Source: Flammeovirga agarivorans
GTDB taxonomy: Bacteria; Bacteroidota; Bacteroidia; Cytophagales; Flammeovirgaceae
DNA: 64,000 nt
Assembly: GCF_012641475.1 (NCBI RefSeq)
Contig: NZ_JABAIL010000001.1
Coordinates: 1,054,001 to 1,118,000, forward strand
Direction: 5' to 3'
Shown one piece after another: positions 26,982-34,864 of this stretch; the stretch's first letter is position 1; the number at the start of each line of letters is the position of its first letter. Made by a program: the position numbers and the translations under genes. The notes under the pieces were generated by a model that was not told the DNA's origin, ran no database searches, and saw only the letters and a list, made by a program, of their open reading frames with translations.

Positions 26982-27012
26982 CAAACATATGTATAGAAAA
27001 TATTTGTTCAAA
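26982..27012 (-). promoter_or_regulatory. Bacteroidota-type promoter of yceI
   Basis: On the minus strand, TTTG (27009-27012) is followed after exactly 19 bases by TATGTTTG (26982-26989), a full match to TTTG-N19-TAnnTTTG. A second TTTG lies directly upstream of the first. The -7 element is 33 bases before the yceI ATG. Confidence 0.75.
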
Positions 27013-27043
27013 CAAATTACTCAATATTTTACAATTTTTAACA

Positions 27044-27211
27044 TTATTCATCGTCATAGTGTTTTGTCACCTCTTTGCCTTTTATTGAAAACACTTTTGA
27101 TACATTTACTTGTTCTTTTTTATGATTATCAGGGTTAATGTTTTGTGACTCGATTTCTGTAACATATTCTTGGTAACCCCAGCAGTTAGGACAGTCTTTA
27201 TAAGAGCTCAT
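27044..27211 (-). CDS. small CPNCWG-motif protein, 55 aa
   Basis: This 55-aa protein starts MSSYKDCPNCWGYQEY and ends TKHYDDE. The C-x-x-C pair followed by Trp-Gly looks like half a metal-binding knuckle or a redox motif. Similar short CPxCWGxQEY proteins occur in other Bacteroidota as far as I recall, but function is unknown. It lies upstream of yceI on the same strand with a promoter between them. There is no signal peptide, so it is cytoplasmic. Confidence 0.7.
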   Translation of the reverse strand: MSSYKDCPNCWGYQEYVTEIESQNINPDNHKKEQVNVSKVFSIKGKEVTKHYDDE

Positions 27212-27533
27212 AGTGATTATTGTTTAAAGTGTTATTATTAATTGATGCCTCAAAATTACGTTTTTTATCCTCTCTTGTAAAATCAATAATATTTATGTCA
27301 CTATAATCTATTTCTATATAAATGACATTAATTGATACATTGTTAGTTGTTTATGATTATTGTGTCGATTTCTCTATTACTTTTTTTGATGTTTCTTTGT
27401 TAATCAATTTTAATAGTTTGATATAAAACAAAATTATATTTTTTACTTTGTTGTGTCGACAATGAGAGCAGGCTCAAAAAATACTATCAACGAATAGATA
27501 CGCCTATTTAATAGGCCATAACATCAATTAATA
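27212..27533. other. 322-base intergenic region upstream of the sulfatase gene
   Basis: No gene seen. It must contain the start signals of both divergent neighbours. TTGTGTCGA occurs twice as a direct repeat about 100 bases apart, and a 15-base palindrome GCCTATTTAATAGGC (27502-27516) lies 17 bases before the sulfatase ATG. No full consensus promoter was found. Confidence 0.5.
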
Positions 27534-29093
27534 ATGAGAAAAGTTTTACTTATTTTATCGTTACTAACATTTGTTAGTGGTGCTACTTTTGCACAAAAAT
27601 CAAAGAAAAATAAACGTCCGAACATTCTTGTAATCATGGGCGATGATGTTGGATATGGTAACATTTCAACATATAACAATGGCATGTTAGCTTACCAAAC
27701 GCCAAATATTGATAGAATTGGTAAAGAAGGTGTGGTATTAACTTCTGAATATGCTCAACAATCATGTACTGCTGGTAGAGCTGCATTTATCACTGGTCAA
27801 TCTCCATTAAGAACAGGTTTATCTACTATCGGTATGCCAGGTTCTAAAATTGGTATCCAAAAAGAAGATCCTACAATTGCTGAGATTCTTAAGCCACTTG
27901 GTTATACATCTGGTCAGTTTGGTAAAAACCACTTAGGTGATAGAGATGAATTCTTACCTACAAATCACGGTTTCGATGAATTCTTCGGTAACCTTTACCA
28001 CTTAAATGCAGAAGAAGAGCCAGAAGATCCAGCATATCCTACAGATCCAGAGTTCAAGAAAAAATATGGACCAAGAGGTGTAATTCACTCGTATGCAGAC
28101 GGACGTATCTCTGATACAGGTCCATTGAACAAGAAAAGAATGGAAACAGTAGATGCTGAATTCATGGATGCTTCAATCGAATTCATGGAGAAAGCTGTAA
28201 AAGACGACAAACCATTCTTCGTATGGTTCAACTCAACTCGTATGCACGTTTTCACTCACTTAACTGAGGAATCTAAAAAATTAGTTCATGATTACGGTTT
28301 ATATGGAGCTGGTATGACTGAATTAGATAATCAAGTAGGTACATTATTATCAACTTTAGAGCGTTTAGGTATTGAAGATAACACGATCGTAATTTTCACT
28401 ACAGACAACGGTGTTGAAAAAATGACATGGCCTGACGGTGGTATCTCTCCATTCCGTGGTGAAAAAGGATCTACTTGGGAAGGTGGTGTAAGAGTACCTT
28501 TCGTAATCAAATACCCTAACGGTATCAAAGAAACTGGTCGTAAATTAAATGGTATTGTTTCTCATGAAGATATGATGCCTACATTATATGCCGCTGTAAC
28601 AGGTAAAGATGACTTAAAAGAAACTTTAAAAACTGGTTACAAAGGTGAAGAGTCTACTTTCAAAGTACACTTAGACGGTTACAACCAATGGGATTACTTC
28701 ACTGGTAAAGAGGAGAAATCAAGAAGAGATACTTTCTTCTATGTAGCTGACAATGGTATGATCCAAGCGATGCGTTGGAATGATTGGAAAATCCACTTCA
28801 TCATCCAAGAAGGTGAAGGTCCTGATATGTGGTTCTCAGGTCACAGATTTGCATTATCATGGCCAAGAATTTATAACTTAGGTCAAGATCCATACGAAAT
28901 GGCAGATCACTCTGGTATGTACTTAAAATGGTACGGACAGAAAATGTGGTTATTCGTTCCTGCAAAAGAAAAGTTAGGAGAATTCTTTATGTCATTCAAG
29001 TCGTTCCCTCCAAGACAACGTCCTGAATTATTATCTCCTGGTAAAATGCAAGAGATGTTATATCAAATGATGGATAGAACTCCTAAAAACTAG
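27534..29093 (+). CDS. secreted arylsulfatase (S1 family)
   Basis: This 519-aa formylglycine-dependent sulfatase has a Sec signal peptide ending TFAQ. The catalytic motif is Cys78 in SCTAGRAAFITGQ, a C-x-A-x-R variant of the usual C-x-P-S-R in which the Cys is matured to formylglycine. Metal ligands are visible as Asp37-Asp38 in MGDDVGYG and in FTTDNGVEK. Substrate, perhaps a sulfated marine polysaccharide or small aryl sulfate, is unknown. No maturation enzyme gene or SusC/D pair is nearby. The gene is unusually rich in C-ending codons (TTC, AAC, ATC, CAC), which suggests strong expression. Confidence 0.93.
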   Translation: MRKVLLILSLLTFVSGATFAQKSKKNKRPNILVIMGDDVGYGNISTYNNGMLAYQTPNIDRIGKEGVVLTSEYAQQSCTAGRAAFITGQSPLRTGLSTIGMPGSKIGIQKEDPTIAEILKPLGYTSGQFGKNHLGDRDEFLPTNHGFDEFFGNLYHLNAEEEPEDPAYPTDPEFKKKYGPRGVIHSYADGRISDTGPLNKKRMETVDAEFMDASIEFMEKAVKDDKPFFVWFNSTRMHVFTHLTEESKKLVHDYGLYGAGMTELDNQVGTLLSTLERLGIEDNTIVIFTTDNGVEKMTWPDGGISPFRGEKGSTWEGGVRVPFVIKYPNGIKETGRKLNGIVSHEDMMPTLYAAVTGKDDLKETLKTGYKGEESTFKVHLDGYNQWDYFTGKEEKSRRDTFFYVADNGMIQAMRWNDWKIHFIIQEGEGPDMWFSGHRFALSWPRIYNLGQDPYEMADHSGMYLKWYGQKMWLFVPAKEKLGEFFMSFKSFPPRQRPELLSPGKMQEMLYQMMDRTPKN

Positions 29094-29127
29094 AAATAGT
29101 TGAAAGAATTTGAATAATGTTGATTTT

Positions 29128-29166
29128 ATGCCCTTACACTATGCAAAGTGTAAGGGCATTTTTTTA
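29128..29166. terminator. bidirectional terminator after sulfatase
   Basis: A perfect 13-bp stem, ATGCCCTTACACT and its complement, closes on six bases and is followed by seven T. It lies between the sulfatase gene and the convergent DUF2490 gene and touches the latter's stop. Confidence 0.9.
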
Positions 29167-29862
29167 TTTCCTAAGATCAAAATCGATATATAAGCTAAAT
29201 CTAAATACATTACTTGTCGCCGTTTGATTGTAGGTCCACATATGTCCGGCAGTGAAACTAGTCGTTTCATTAAACTTATATCCAATAGCATTGTATATCC
29301 TTAAATCTTCAAGACTATGAGTATGGTTATCTTGCATAAATAATTCTACAGATGGAGAAACAAAGAATGTACCTGGAGACATATGCTTATTATTAATAGG
29401 AATATATGCGTACAGTTTATATCTATACCTATTACTGTATTTTGTGTAATCCACTTTATCTTCCCATCTATGCTCTATTCTCACCTGATGGTAAATTTTA
29501 GCTCTACCAATGTAATGATGATATAAATATTGATGCCAAATACGGTATTCCATTAATGTAGTCTGATCATAAGGATCCTGTTCACCATAACCAGTATCTT
29601 GATTAAACTTTCCGATAATTGCAGGTCCAACAACAATATCAAAATGATCGTTGACAAAATAATTCAGACCCATTCTGTTATAACTTTTATGAAGGTAGAA
29701 ACCATTTCCTTCATCCGTATATCGAATATGGTGTTCACCGTAATATCCTAATTTATCGCTTATTCTGGCTTTTAAATATAATCCTCCCCATTGCCCATCA
29801 TTTTGTGCATATATTGTTATAGACCCTAAGATTAGGATCAGTGTAATCAAAACTTTTTTCAT
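29164..29862 (-). CDS. DUF2490 family outer-membrane protein
   Basis: This 232-aa protein has a Sec signal peptide ending TIYAQ and then alternating hydrophobic/polar strands, with many Tyr and Trp, ending in Phe/Tyr-rich strands and a charged C-terminus. The WGGLYLKARISDKLGYYGE and MGLNYFVNDHFDIVVGP blocks match DUF2490, predicted outer-membrane beta-barrels of unknown function common in Bacteroidota. It converges on the sulfatase gene, which does not prove a link. Confidence 0.85.
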   Translation of the reverse strand: MKKVLITLILILGSITIYAQNDGQWGGLYLKARISDKLGYYGEHHIRYTDEGNGFYLHKSYNRMGLNYFVNDHFDIVVGPAIIGKFNQDTGYGEQDPYDQTTLMEYRIWHQYLYHHYIGRAKIYHQVRIEHRWEDKVDYTKYSNRYRYKLYAYIPINNKHMSPGTFFVSPSVELFMQDNHTHSLEDLRIYNAIGYKFNETTSFTAGHMWTYNQTATSNVFRFSLYIDFDLRK

Positions 29863-30406
29863 GTTATTTAGATTTTTGCTTAGTAGATATTCCTTACAAG
29901 GCTCTGAAGTGATTTAACAATGAGCACAAGTATTATTTAGACATACCTTTCCTGTAAGACTACAAGACCGGTAGTTGGTTGTGTACTTTGTTTATAAATC
30001 CTTGTAAGAATGATAAATTAATAGAAGTAGTATCAGTGTAGTAATTTTTAAATTGAGATTGTTTGGTTTACTAATTATTAGGTATATCTGTCTAAAGACA
30101 CACAACTGCTTATATCTAGCTTTTTAGAATGTCACCGCTTTTTTGAAAAAAAAATTATAAAATTTAAAATTCTCTGTTTTTTTCTTCTTCTAACATCAAG
30201 CATAAACCACAAAAACAGTATGTCATTAATCTTATTTTGAATAGAATTTTTTTAATGTTTTTATATAAAATCTTATATATGTAATTATTGAGGTAGAATA
30301 GTTATTTTTCAATATCTGACCTTATGTAAGATGTGTTTTGTTGAGTATTTATTGTTATATTTACTCATAAACTATCCTACATCAGCTATTTAGGTAAATT
30401 AAACTT
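29863..30406. other. 544-base intergenic region without a visible gene
   Basis: This stretch is AT-rich with poly-A and poly-T runs and no reading frame worth calling. The only structure noticed is CTTACAAGG near 29892 facing its complement CCTTGTAAG near 29999, a short, widely spaced inverted repeat that is probably chance. Confidence 0.5.
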
Positions 30407-30607
30407 ATGAAAAAGATAAACATATATTACACGATTTTATTGCTATCAGTTGTATCGGTAGTAGTGATTTCATATGTAGTGATTCCTCAGATAAACTTCT
30501 CAAAAGAAGCTGTTTTGATTTTTCAAGCGATTTGTATCGTTCTTTGCTTAACCATGCCTTTTAAGATTTACGACGAACGCCAAAAAGGTAGGAAAAAAGT
30601 TATTTGA
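30407..30607 (+). CDS. small membrane protein, 66 aa
   Basis: Two predicted membrane helices (about residues 7-29 and 34-51) and a basic C-terminal tail (DERQKGRKK) suggest a small inner-membrane protein. No family recognised. The stop codon lies within the upstream TTGAC-N6-GTCAA operator of the following tetR gene, so its 3' end may be shared with that regulation. Confidence 0.5.
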   Translation: MKKINIYYTILLLSVVSVVVISYVVIPQINFSKEAVLIFQAICIVLCLTMPFKIYDERQKGRKKVI

Positions 30608-30619
30608 CCATGTTGTCAA
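30604..30619. promoter_or_regulatory. distal TetR-type operator
   Basis: TTGAC-CATGTT-GTCAA is a 16-base inverted repeat with the same arms and spacing as the proximal site. Its centre is 34 bases upstream of the proximal centre and it overlaps the stop of the small membrane protein gene. Confidence 0.55.
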
Positions 30620-30636
30620 AAATTTTTTAAATTAAT

Positions 30637-30667
30637 TTTGACTTATCGGTCAACTAATTTACATTTG
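30637..30667 (+). promoter_or_regulatory. promoter of the tetR-ykgB-ahpD-like operon
   Basis: TTTG (30637-30640) and TACATTTG (30660-30667) are separated by exactly 19 bases, a full TTTG-N19-TAnnTTTG match. The -7 element ends 21 bases before the tetR ATG. Confidence 0.8.
30638..30653. promoter_or_regulatory. proximal TetR-type operator inside the promoter spacer
   Basis: TTGAC-TTATCG-GTCAA is a 16-base inverted repeat. It covers the -33 element and most of the spacer up to 6 bases before the -7 element, so a bound repressor would exclude RNA polymerase. Confidence 0.65.
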
Positions 30668-30688
30668 TAGTGTAATAATAAAAACACA

Positions 30689-31270
30689 ATGGCAGGTAGA
30701 CCAAAAATTTTTAATCAAGAGGAAGTATTAGATAAGACAATCAATCTTTTTTGGGAGAATGGTTATGAAGCAACTGGTACAACAGCTCTTCTAAAAGAAG
30801 TCAACTTAAACAAGGGCAGTTTATACCATACCTTTAAATCAAAAAAGCAGTTATTTCTAGCAGGGTTGAATCATATGGAAAGAAAAGCTTTACAAGGATT
30901 TGAAGAGGCTTTAACGAATAGTGAACAGCCTATAGAAGTAATTAGAGGATTGTTTCTTGGTATTGTTGATTCATCTTATGATGAAAACTGTAAAGGGTGT
31001 ATTCTAGGAAATACGTTAATGGAATTTACAGGTAAAGATGATGAAGCAAAAGATGTAGCAGCAGGTTTCCTTAGAGAATTGGAATCACTGTTTGAAAAAA
31101 CAATCACTCAAGAACAAGAAAAAGGAGTATTGACATCTACTGAAAACGCATCTGATCTTGCTAAGTACTTGATTAACTTTTGGAACGGAATAAATATTTC
31201 TAGACGTATCTACACAGACAAACAAGAATTATTACAAATGATTAATTTTCACCTAAAAATCATCAAATAA
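30689..31270 (+). CDS. TetR/AcrR family transcriptional regulator
   Basis: This 193-aa repressor-type protein has the TetR helix-turn-helix in its first 55 residues (GYEATGTTALLKEVNLNKGS followed by LYHTFKSKKQLF). The ligand-binding domain carries a C-x-x-C, Cys101 and Cys104 in ENCKGCILGN, at a position comparable to the redox-active Cys106 of E. coli NemR. Thiol sensing of electrophiles or oxidants is an inference. It heads an operon with a YkgB-like membrane protein and an AhpD-like protein, and its own promoter carries two palindromes, so autorepression is likely. Confidence 0.93.
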   Translation: MAGRPKIFNQEEVLDKTINLFWENGYEATGTTALLKEVNLNKGSLYHTFKSKKQLFLAGLNHMERKALQGFEEALTNSEQPIEVIRGLFLGIVDSSYDENCKGCILGNTLMEFTGKDDEAKDVAAGFLRELESLFEKTITQEQEKGVLTSTENASDLAKYLINFWNGINISRRIYTDKQELLQMINFHLKIIK

Positions 31271-31286
31271 ACACTACACCATTATC

Positions 31287-31772
31287 ATGAAAAACATTTC
31301 TAGACTAACCCAAAATGTCGGGATCGAAATTTCCCGATACGGACTCGTATTAATTTTACTTTGGTACGGTATATTTAAATTTACCAATGCTGAAGCACAA
31401 GCGATTTTAGACCTTATCGAAAACAGTCCTTTGTTTAGTTGGATGTTGTCATTTATGACCATTCAGCAAGTATCTAATATGATTGGAACTGTTGAAATCA
31501 TTACTGCAATAGCTATTGCTGCCAGACCATTCTCTCCTTGGGCAAGTGTAGTTGGAAGTTTTGTAGGAATCGTTACTTTTGTAGCCACATTATCATTTTT
31601 AGCCACAACTCCAGGGATGTTTAAATTAGTGGACGGTATGTATGTTCCAAACGGTTTTATACTTAAGGACCTACTACTTTTAGGTTTTTCTGTGTGGAGT
31701 TTCGGAGAATCATACGCTGCTTTAGAACAAAAACAATCAAAAGTAGTTGACACTAAATATCAATTCTCATAA
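31287..31772 (+). CDS. YkgB/RclC family (DUF417) membrane protein
   Basis: This 161-aa inner-membrane protein has about four helices and the DUF417 hallmarks LVLILLWYGIFKFTNAEA near the start and a C-terminal GFILKDLLLLGFSVW segment. In E. coli the homologue YkgB (RclC) belongs to the RclR-controlled operon that protects against reactive chlorine species, though its biochemical activity is unknown. It lies 16 bases after the tetR gene. Confidence 0.9.
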   Translation: MKNISRLTQNVGIEISRYGLVLILLWYGIFKFTNAEAQAILDLIENSPLFSWMLSFMTIQQVSNMIGTVEIITAIAIAARPFSPWASVVGSFVGIVTFVATLSFLATTPGMFKLVDGMYVPNGFILKDLLLLGFSVWSFGESYAALEQKQSKVVDTKYQFS

Positions 31773-31828
31773 AATTATTTTGTGGGAATACTTTTATCAA
31801 GGTAAATAAAAATAAGTATTAGAGATAA

Positions 31829-32182
31829 ATGAATCTTCTCAAAGAATATAGAGACCGTAGAGCTGCTCAAAACGAGAAAGTGCTTGAGAATGCGGATAAA
31901 GTAATTAAACGTATCTATAGCTTGGATACCGTTACTTATCAAGATGGTGCATTGGATGCAAAAACTAAAGAGATGATAGGTTTAACTACTTCTCTAGTTT
32001 TACGTTGTGATGACTGCGTAAAATACCACCTTGAGAAATGTATTGAGTTAGGATATACAAAAGAACAAGTAATAGAAGGAATGGCTGTAACAAACGTTGT
32101 TGGAGGAACAATAGTGATCCCACACTTAAGAAGAGCTGTTGAATATTTAGAAGCTTTGTTTGAAGAAAAAGAAAATCAATAA
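31829..32182 (+). CDS. AhpD-like carboxymuconolactone decarboxylase family protein
   Basis: This 117-aa protein has the AhpD-type active site E-x11-C-x-x-C-x3-H: Glu48, Cys60, Cys63 and His67 in RCDDCVKYH. AhpD-like proteins use these residues for disulfide-based peroxidase activity. True decarboxylases of the family lack the Cys pair, so a redox role is favoured. It is the last gene of the tetR operon, 56 bases after ykgB, and is followed by a terminator. Confidence 0.9.
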   Translation: MNLLKEYRDRRAAQNEKVLENADKVIKRIYSLDTVTYQDGALDAKTKEMIGLTTSLVLRCDDCVKYHLEKCIELGYTKEQVIEGMAVTNVVGGTIVIPHLRRAVEYLEALFEEKENQ

Positions 32183-32204
32183 TATTGTATCTATTGATAT
32201 TAAG

Positions 32205-32238
32205 AAGAGGTATTCGTCATGAATGCCTCTTTTTTTTC
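32205..32238 (+). terminator. terminator of the tetR operon
   Basis: AAGAGGTATTC pairs with GAATGCCTCTT (one G-T wobble) around GTCAT and is followed by a run of T. It separates this operon from the gamma-glutamyl cluster. Confidence 0.82.
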
Positions 32239-32342
32239 TGCCTAAAAACTCTTAATTTATTAATATGATCGAAGTGATTGGATGAATGACCATTACTTCT
32301 CTCAGCTGAAACTACAATAAAATCACCCAAAACTAACCCTAA

Positions 32343-33701
32343 ATGACTAAACAAGAAGTAATAGATTTACTAGAAGATAGCAGGCACAATAAAGTAAAAG
32401 TAGCTATTGTTGATATCGACGGTGTTTTAAGAGGAAAGTACATGCATATCAAAAAGTTTATATCAGCTTTAGAATCTGGTTTTGGCTTTTGTGATGTTGT
32501 ATTTGGTTGGGATATGGTTGATGAATCCTACGATAATGTTAAAGTTACAGGTTGGCATACAGGTTACCCGGACATGCCTGCAAGAATCGATGTAACAACG
32601 TTTAGACAAATCCCATGGGAGAATGAAACTCCTTTTTTTCTAGCTGATTTTAGTCGAGAAAATAAAGACGAGGAAACTGTTGGTCCTAGAGCGTTATTGA
32701 AACGTATTCAGGCAAAATCTTTAGAACTAGGCTTTTCACCAGTTTTTTCTCAAGAATTTGAATGGTTTAATTATCGTCAATCGTCATCAGAACTTTACGA
32801 AAAAGACTTTAAGAAAGTAACACCTCTAACTGAAGGGATGTTTGGCTATTCAATTCTCCGATCTTCAGAGAATAGTGAGTTTTTTCATGACCTTTTTGAT
32901 TTATTGGAAGACTTTAATATTCCATTAGAAGGACTACATACTGAGACTGGACCAGGTGTCTTTGAAGCTGCCATACAATATACCAATATCGTTGAAGCTG
33001 CAGATAGAGCAACTTTATTTAAAACATCAGTAAAAGAAATCGCTTATAAACATGGAGTGATGGCTAGTTTTATGGCCAAACAAAATATGGAATTACCAGG
33101 GTGTAGTGGACATATCCATCAGAGTTTATGGGATGCTGAAGTAAAGAAAAACCTCTTCTTTGACGCTTCAAATAAAGATAATATTAGCAAAACAATGGAG
33201 CACTATATGGCCGGCCAGTTGTTTTGTCTGCCTTTTATTTTACCAATGCTTGCACCTACTATAAATAGTTATAAAAGACTTGTAGAAGGGGCGTGGGCTC
33301 CAACAACATTAACTTGGGCTGTTGATAATAGAACTACTGCTCTTAGAGCATTGCCGCATGGAGAAAAGTCTTCAAGATTAGAAACCAGAGTAGTGGGATC
33401 AGATGTTAATCCATATCTGGCAATGTCTGCTTGTTTAGCAGCAGGACTATACGGTATCGAAAACAAATTATCACTTGATACTCCTCAAACGATTGGAAAT
33501 GGCTATAAAGAAACCCAGTATGGAACACTGCCCGCTAATCTTTGGGACGCGACGCAAGCAATGAAAAATCATGAACTACCAAAAGAACTATTTGGGGAAG
33601 AGTTTGTAGAACATTTCACCCTGTCTAGAGAATGGGAATGGAGAAGGTTTATGAATACAGTAACAGATTGGGAAACGAAACGTTATTTTGAAATCATATA
33701 A
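32343..33701 (+). CDS. glutamine synthetase family gamma-glutamyl-amine ligase (PuuA/GlnA3-like)
   Basis: This 452-aa enzyme has the glutamine synthetase fold but belongs to the PuuA-like group, judged by the N-terminal VDIDGVLRGKYM and by its gene company. Catalytic residues are present: Glu138 and Glu140 in SQEFE, Glu201 and Glu208 in ETGPGVFE, His257 in SGHIHQS, and Arg residues in DNRTTALRALPHG and SRLETRVVGSDVNPYLA. It would join glutamate through its gamma-carboxyl to an amine using ATP. The amine is unknown; an amino alcohol is inferred from the following dehydrogenases. It leads a four-gene run with 2-base and overlapping junctions. Confidence 0.88.
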   Translation: MTKQEVIDLLEDSRHNKVKVAIVDIDGVLRGKYMHIKKFISALESGFGFCDVVFGWDMVDESYDNVKVTGWHTGYPDMPARIDVTTFRQIPWENETPFFLADFSRENKDEETVGPRALLKRIQAKSLELGFSPVFSQEFEWFNYRQSSSELYEKDFKKVTPLTEGMFGYSILRSSENSEFFHDLFDLLEDFNIPLEGLHTETGPGVFEAAIQYTNIVEAADRATLFKTSVKEIAYKHGVMASFMAKQNMELPGCSGHIHQSLWDAEVKKNLFFDASNKDNISKTMEHYMAGQLFCLPFILPMLAPTINSYKRLVEGAWAPTTLTWAVDNRTTALRALPHGEKSSRLETRVVGSDVNPYLAMSACLAAGLYGIENKLSLDTPQTIGNGYKETQYGTLPANLWDATQAMKNHELPKELFGEEFVEHFTLSREWEWRRFMNTVTDWETKRYFEII

Positions 33702-33703
33702 TC

Positions 33704-34864
33704 ATGTTAGATATACATTCTACTTATACCTATAATTTTCCTACAAAAATCCGCTTCGGTGTAGGGGTTATTAATGAACTCGGACCGTATCTAAAGGAGA
33801 ACAATATATTCCGTCCCTTAATTGTTACAGATGCGATAATATCTGAGCTGCCTTTTTTCTCTAAAGTGATCTCTGACCTTGAAAGACAAGGAATTTCCCC
33901 TTCTGTTTTTAATGAAATGCACAAAAACCCGGTAAAATCGGATGTATTGAAAGGAAAAAAGAATTATCAGAATAGCATATGTGATGGAGTTATCGGTATC
34001 GGAGGGGGCGTAGCCATGGATGTCGCCAGAGCAATTGCATTAAGTATCAATCATCACAGAGATTTATTTGATTACGATGATTTAATAGGGGGTGATAAAT
34101 ACGTTACAGAAGAAATACCGCATTTTATTACTATACCTACAACTGCTGGTACTGGTAGTGAAGTTGGTAGATCAGCAATAATCTCAGATGATATAACAAA
34201 ACAGAAAAAGATACTATTTTCACCAAGTTTGTTAGCCAAAATAGTTTTTGCAGATCCAACCTTAACGTTAGACTTGCCTGCTTTTGTAACAGCAGCAACA
34301 GGCATGGATGCAATTACTCATAATATTGAAGCTTACCTATCTCGAGGTTTTAATCCAATGTGTGATGGTATCGCTTTACAAGGACTGAAGTTGTTAGCAC
34401 AATCCATCGTTCAAGCTACCAAAGAACCTGATCTGTTTTCAAGGTCAAAGATGCTGATAGGTTCATTAATGGGAGCTGTAGCATTTCAAAAAGGACTAGG
34501 TATGGTGCATAGTATGGCTCATCCATTATCAAGTTTGTTAGACATGCATCATGGGCTTGCCAATGCTATTTGTTTACCAATTGGTATGGAATACAACTAC
34601 GTTGGATTTGAAGGGAAATTCAATGTAATGGCATATACGATGGGGTTAGGAGGGAATCAAGGGAAAAACTTAGTGGATAGTGTAATGGTTCTCAATGAGC
34701 AATTGGGTTTACCTCAAAACTTATCTCAAGTTGGAGTGAAAGAGGAACATATTCCAGAGTTGGCTAGATTAGCTAAACAAGATTTCTGTTTACCATGTAA
34801 TCCTAAAGAAGTTACAGAAGAGGACTTTGTTCAATTGTATAAAAAAGCATTATCGTATGATTAA
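33704..34864 (+). CDS. iron-containing alcohol dehydrogenase
   Basis: This 386-aa enzyme is a group III (Fe-dependent) alcohol dehydrogenase. The NAD-binding region has IGIGGGVAMDVARAI and TIPTTAGTGSEVGRSAI. The metal site is complete and spaced as in FucO: Asp202, His206, His269 and His283 in MDAITHNIEAY and MVHSMAHPLSSLLDMHHG. It should interconvert an alcohol and an aldehyde with NAD(P). Placed between the ligase and hydrolase/ALDH genes, it probably oxidises a gamma-glutamylated amino alcohol. It starts 2 bases after the ligase gene, and its stop overlaps the next gene. Confidence 0.92.
   Translation: MLDIHSTYTYNFPTKIRFGVGVINELGPYLKENNIFRPLIVTDAIISELPFFSKVISDLERQGISPSVFNEMHKNPVKSDVLKGKKNYQNSICDGVIGIGGGVAMDVARAIALSINHHRDLFDYDDLIGGDKYVTEEIPHFITIPTTAGTGSEVGRSAIISDDITKQKKILFSPSLLAKIVFADPTLTLDLPAFVTAATGMDAITHNIEAYLSRGFNPMCDGIALQGLKLLAQSIVQATKEPDLFSRSKMLIGSLMGAVAFQKGLGMVHSMAHPLSSLLDMHHGLANAICLPIGMEYNYVGFEGKFNVMAYTMGLGGNQGKNLVDSVMVLNEQLGLPQNLSQVGVKEEHIPELARLAKQDFCLPCNPKEVTEEDFVQLYKKALSYD

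Noticed and set aside
28331-28528. Minus-strand frame inside the sulfatase gene
   Set aside because: Shadow of a strongly codon-biased gene with no start signal.
29892-30008. CTTACAAGG and CCTTGTAAG inverted repeat 108 bases apart
   Set aside because: Nine bases at this distance in AT-rich DNA can occur by chance; no transposase or other element is near.
32239-32342. Possible operator before the gamma-glutamyl ligase gene (GAAGT facing ACTTC)
   Set aside because: Arms are short and imperfect and the spacing is odd; not enough to call a binding site.
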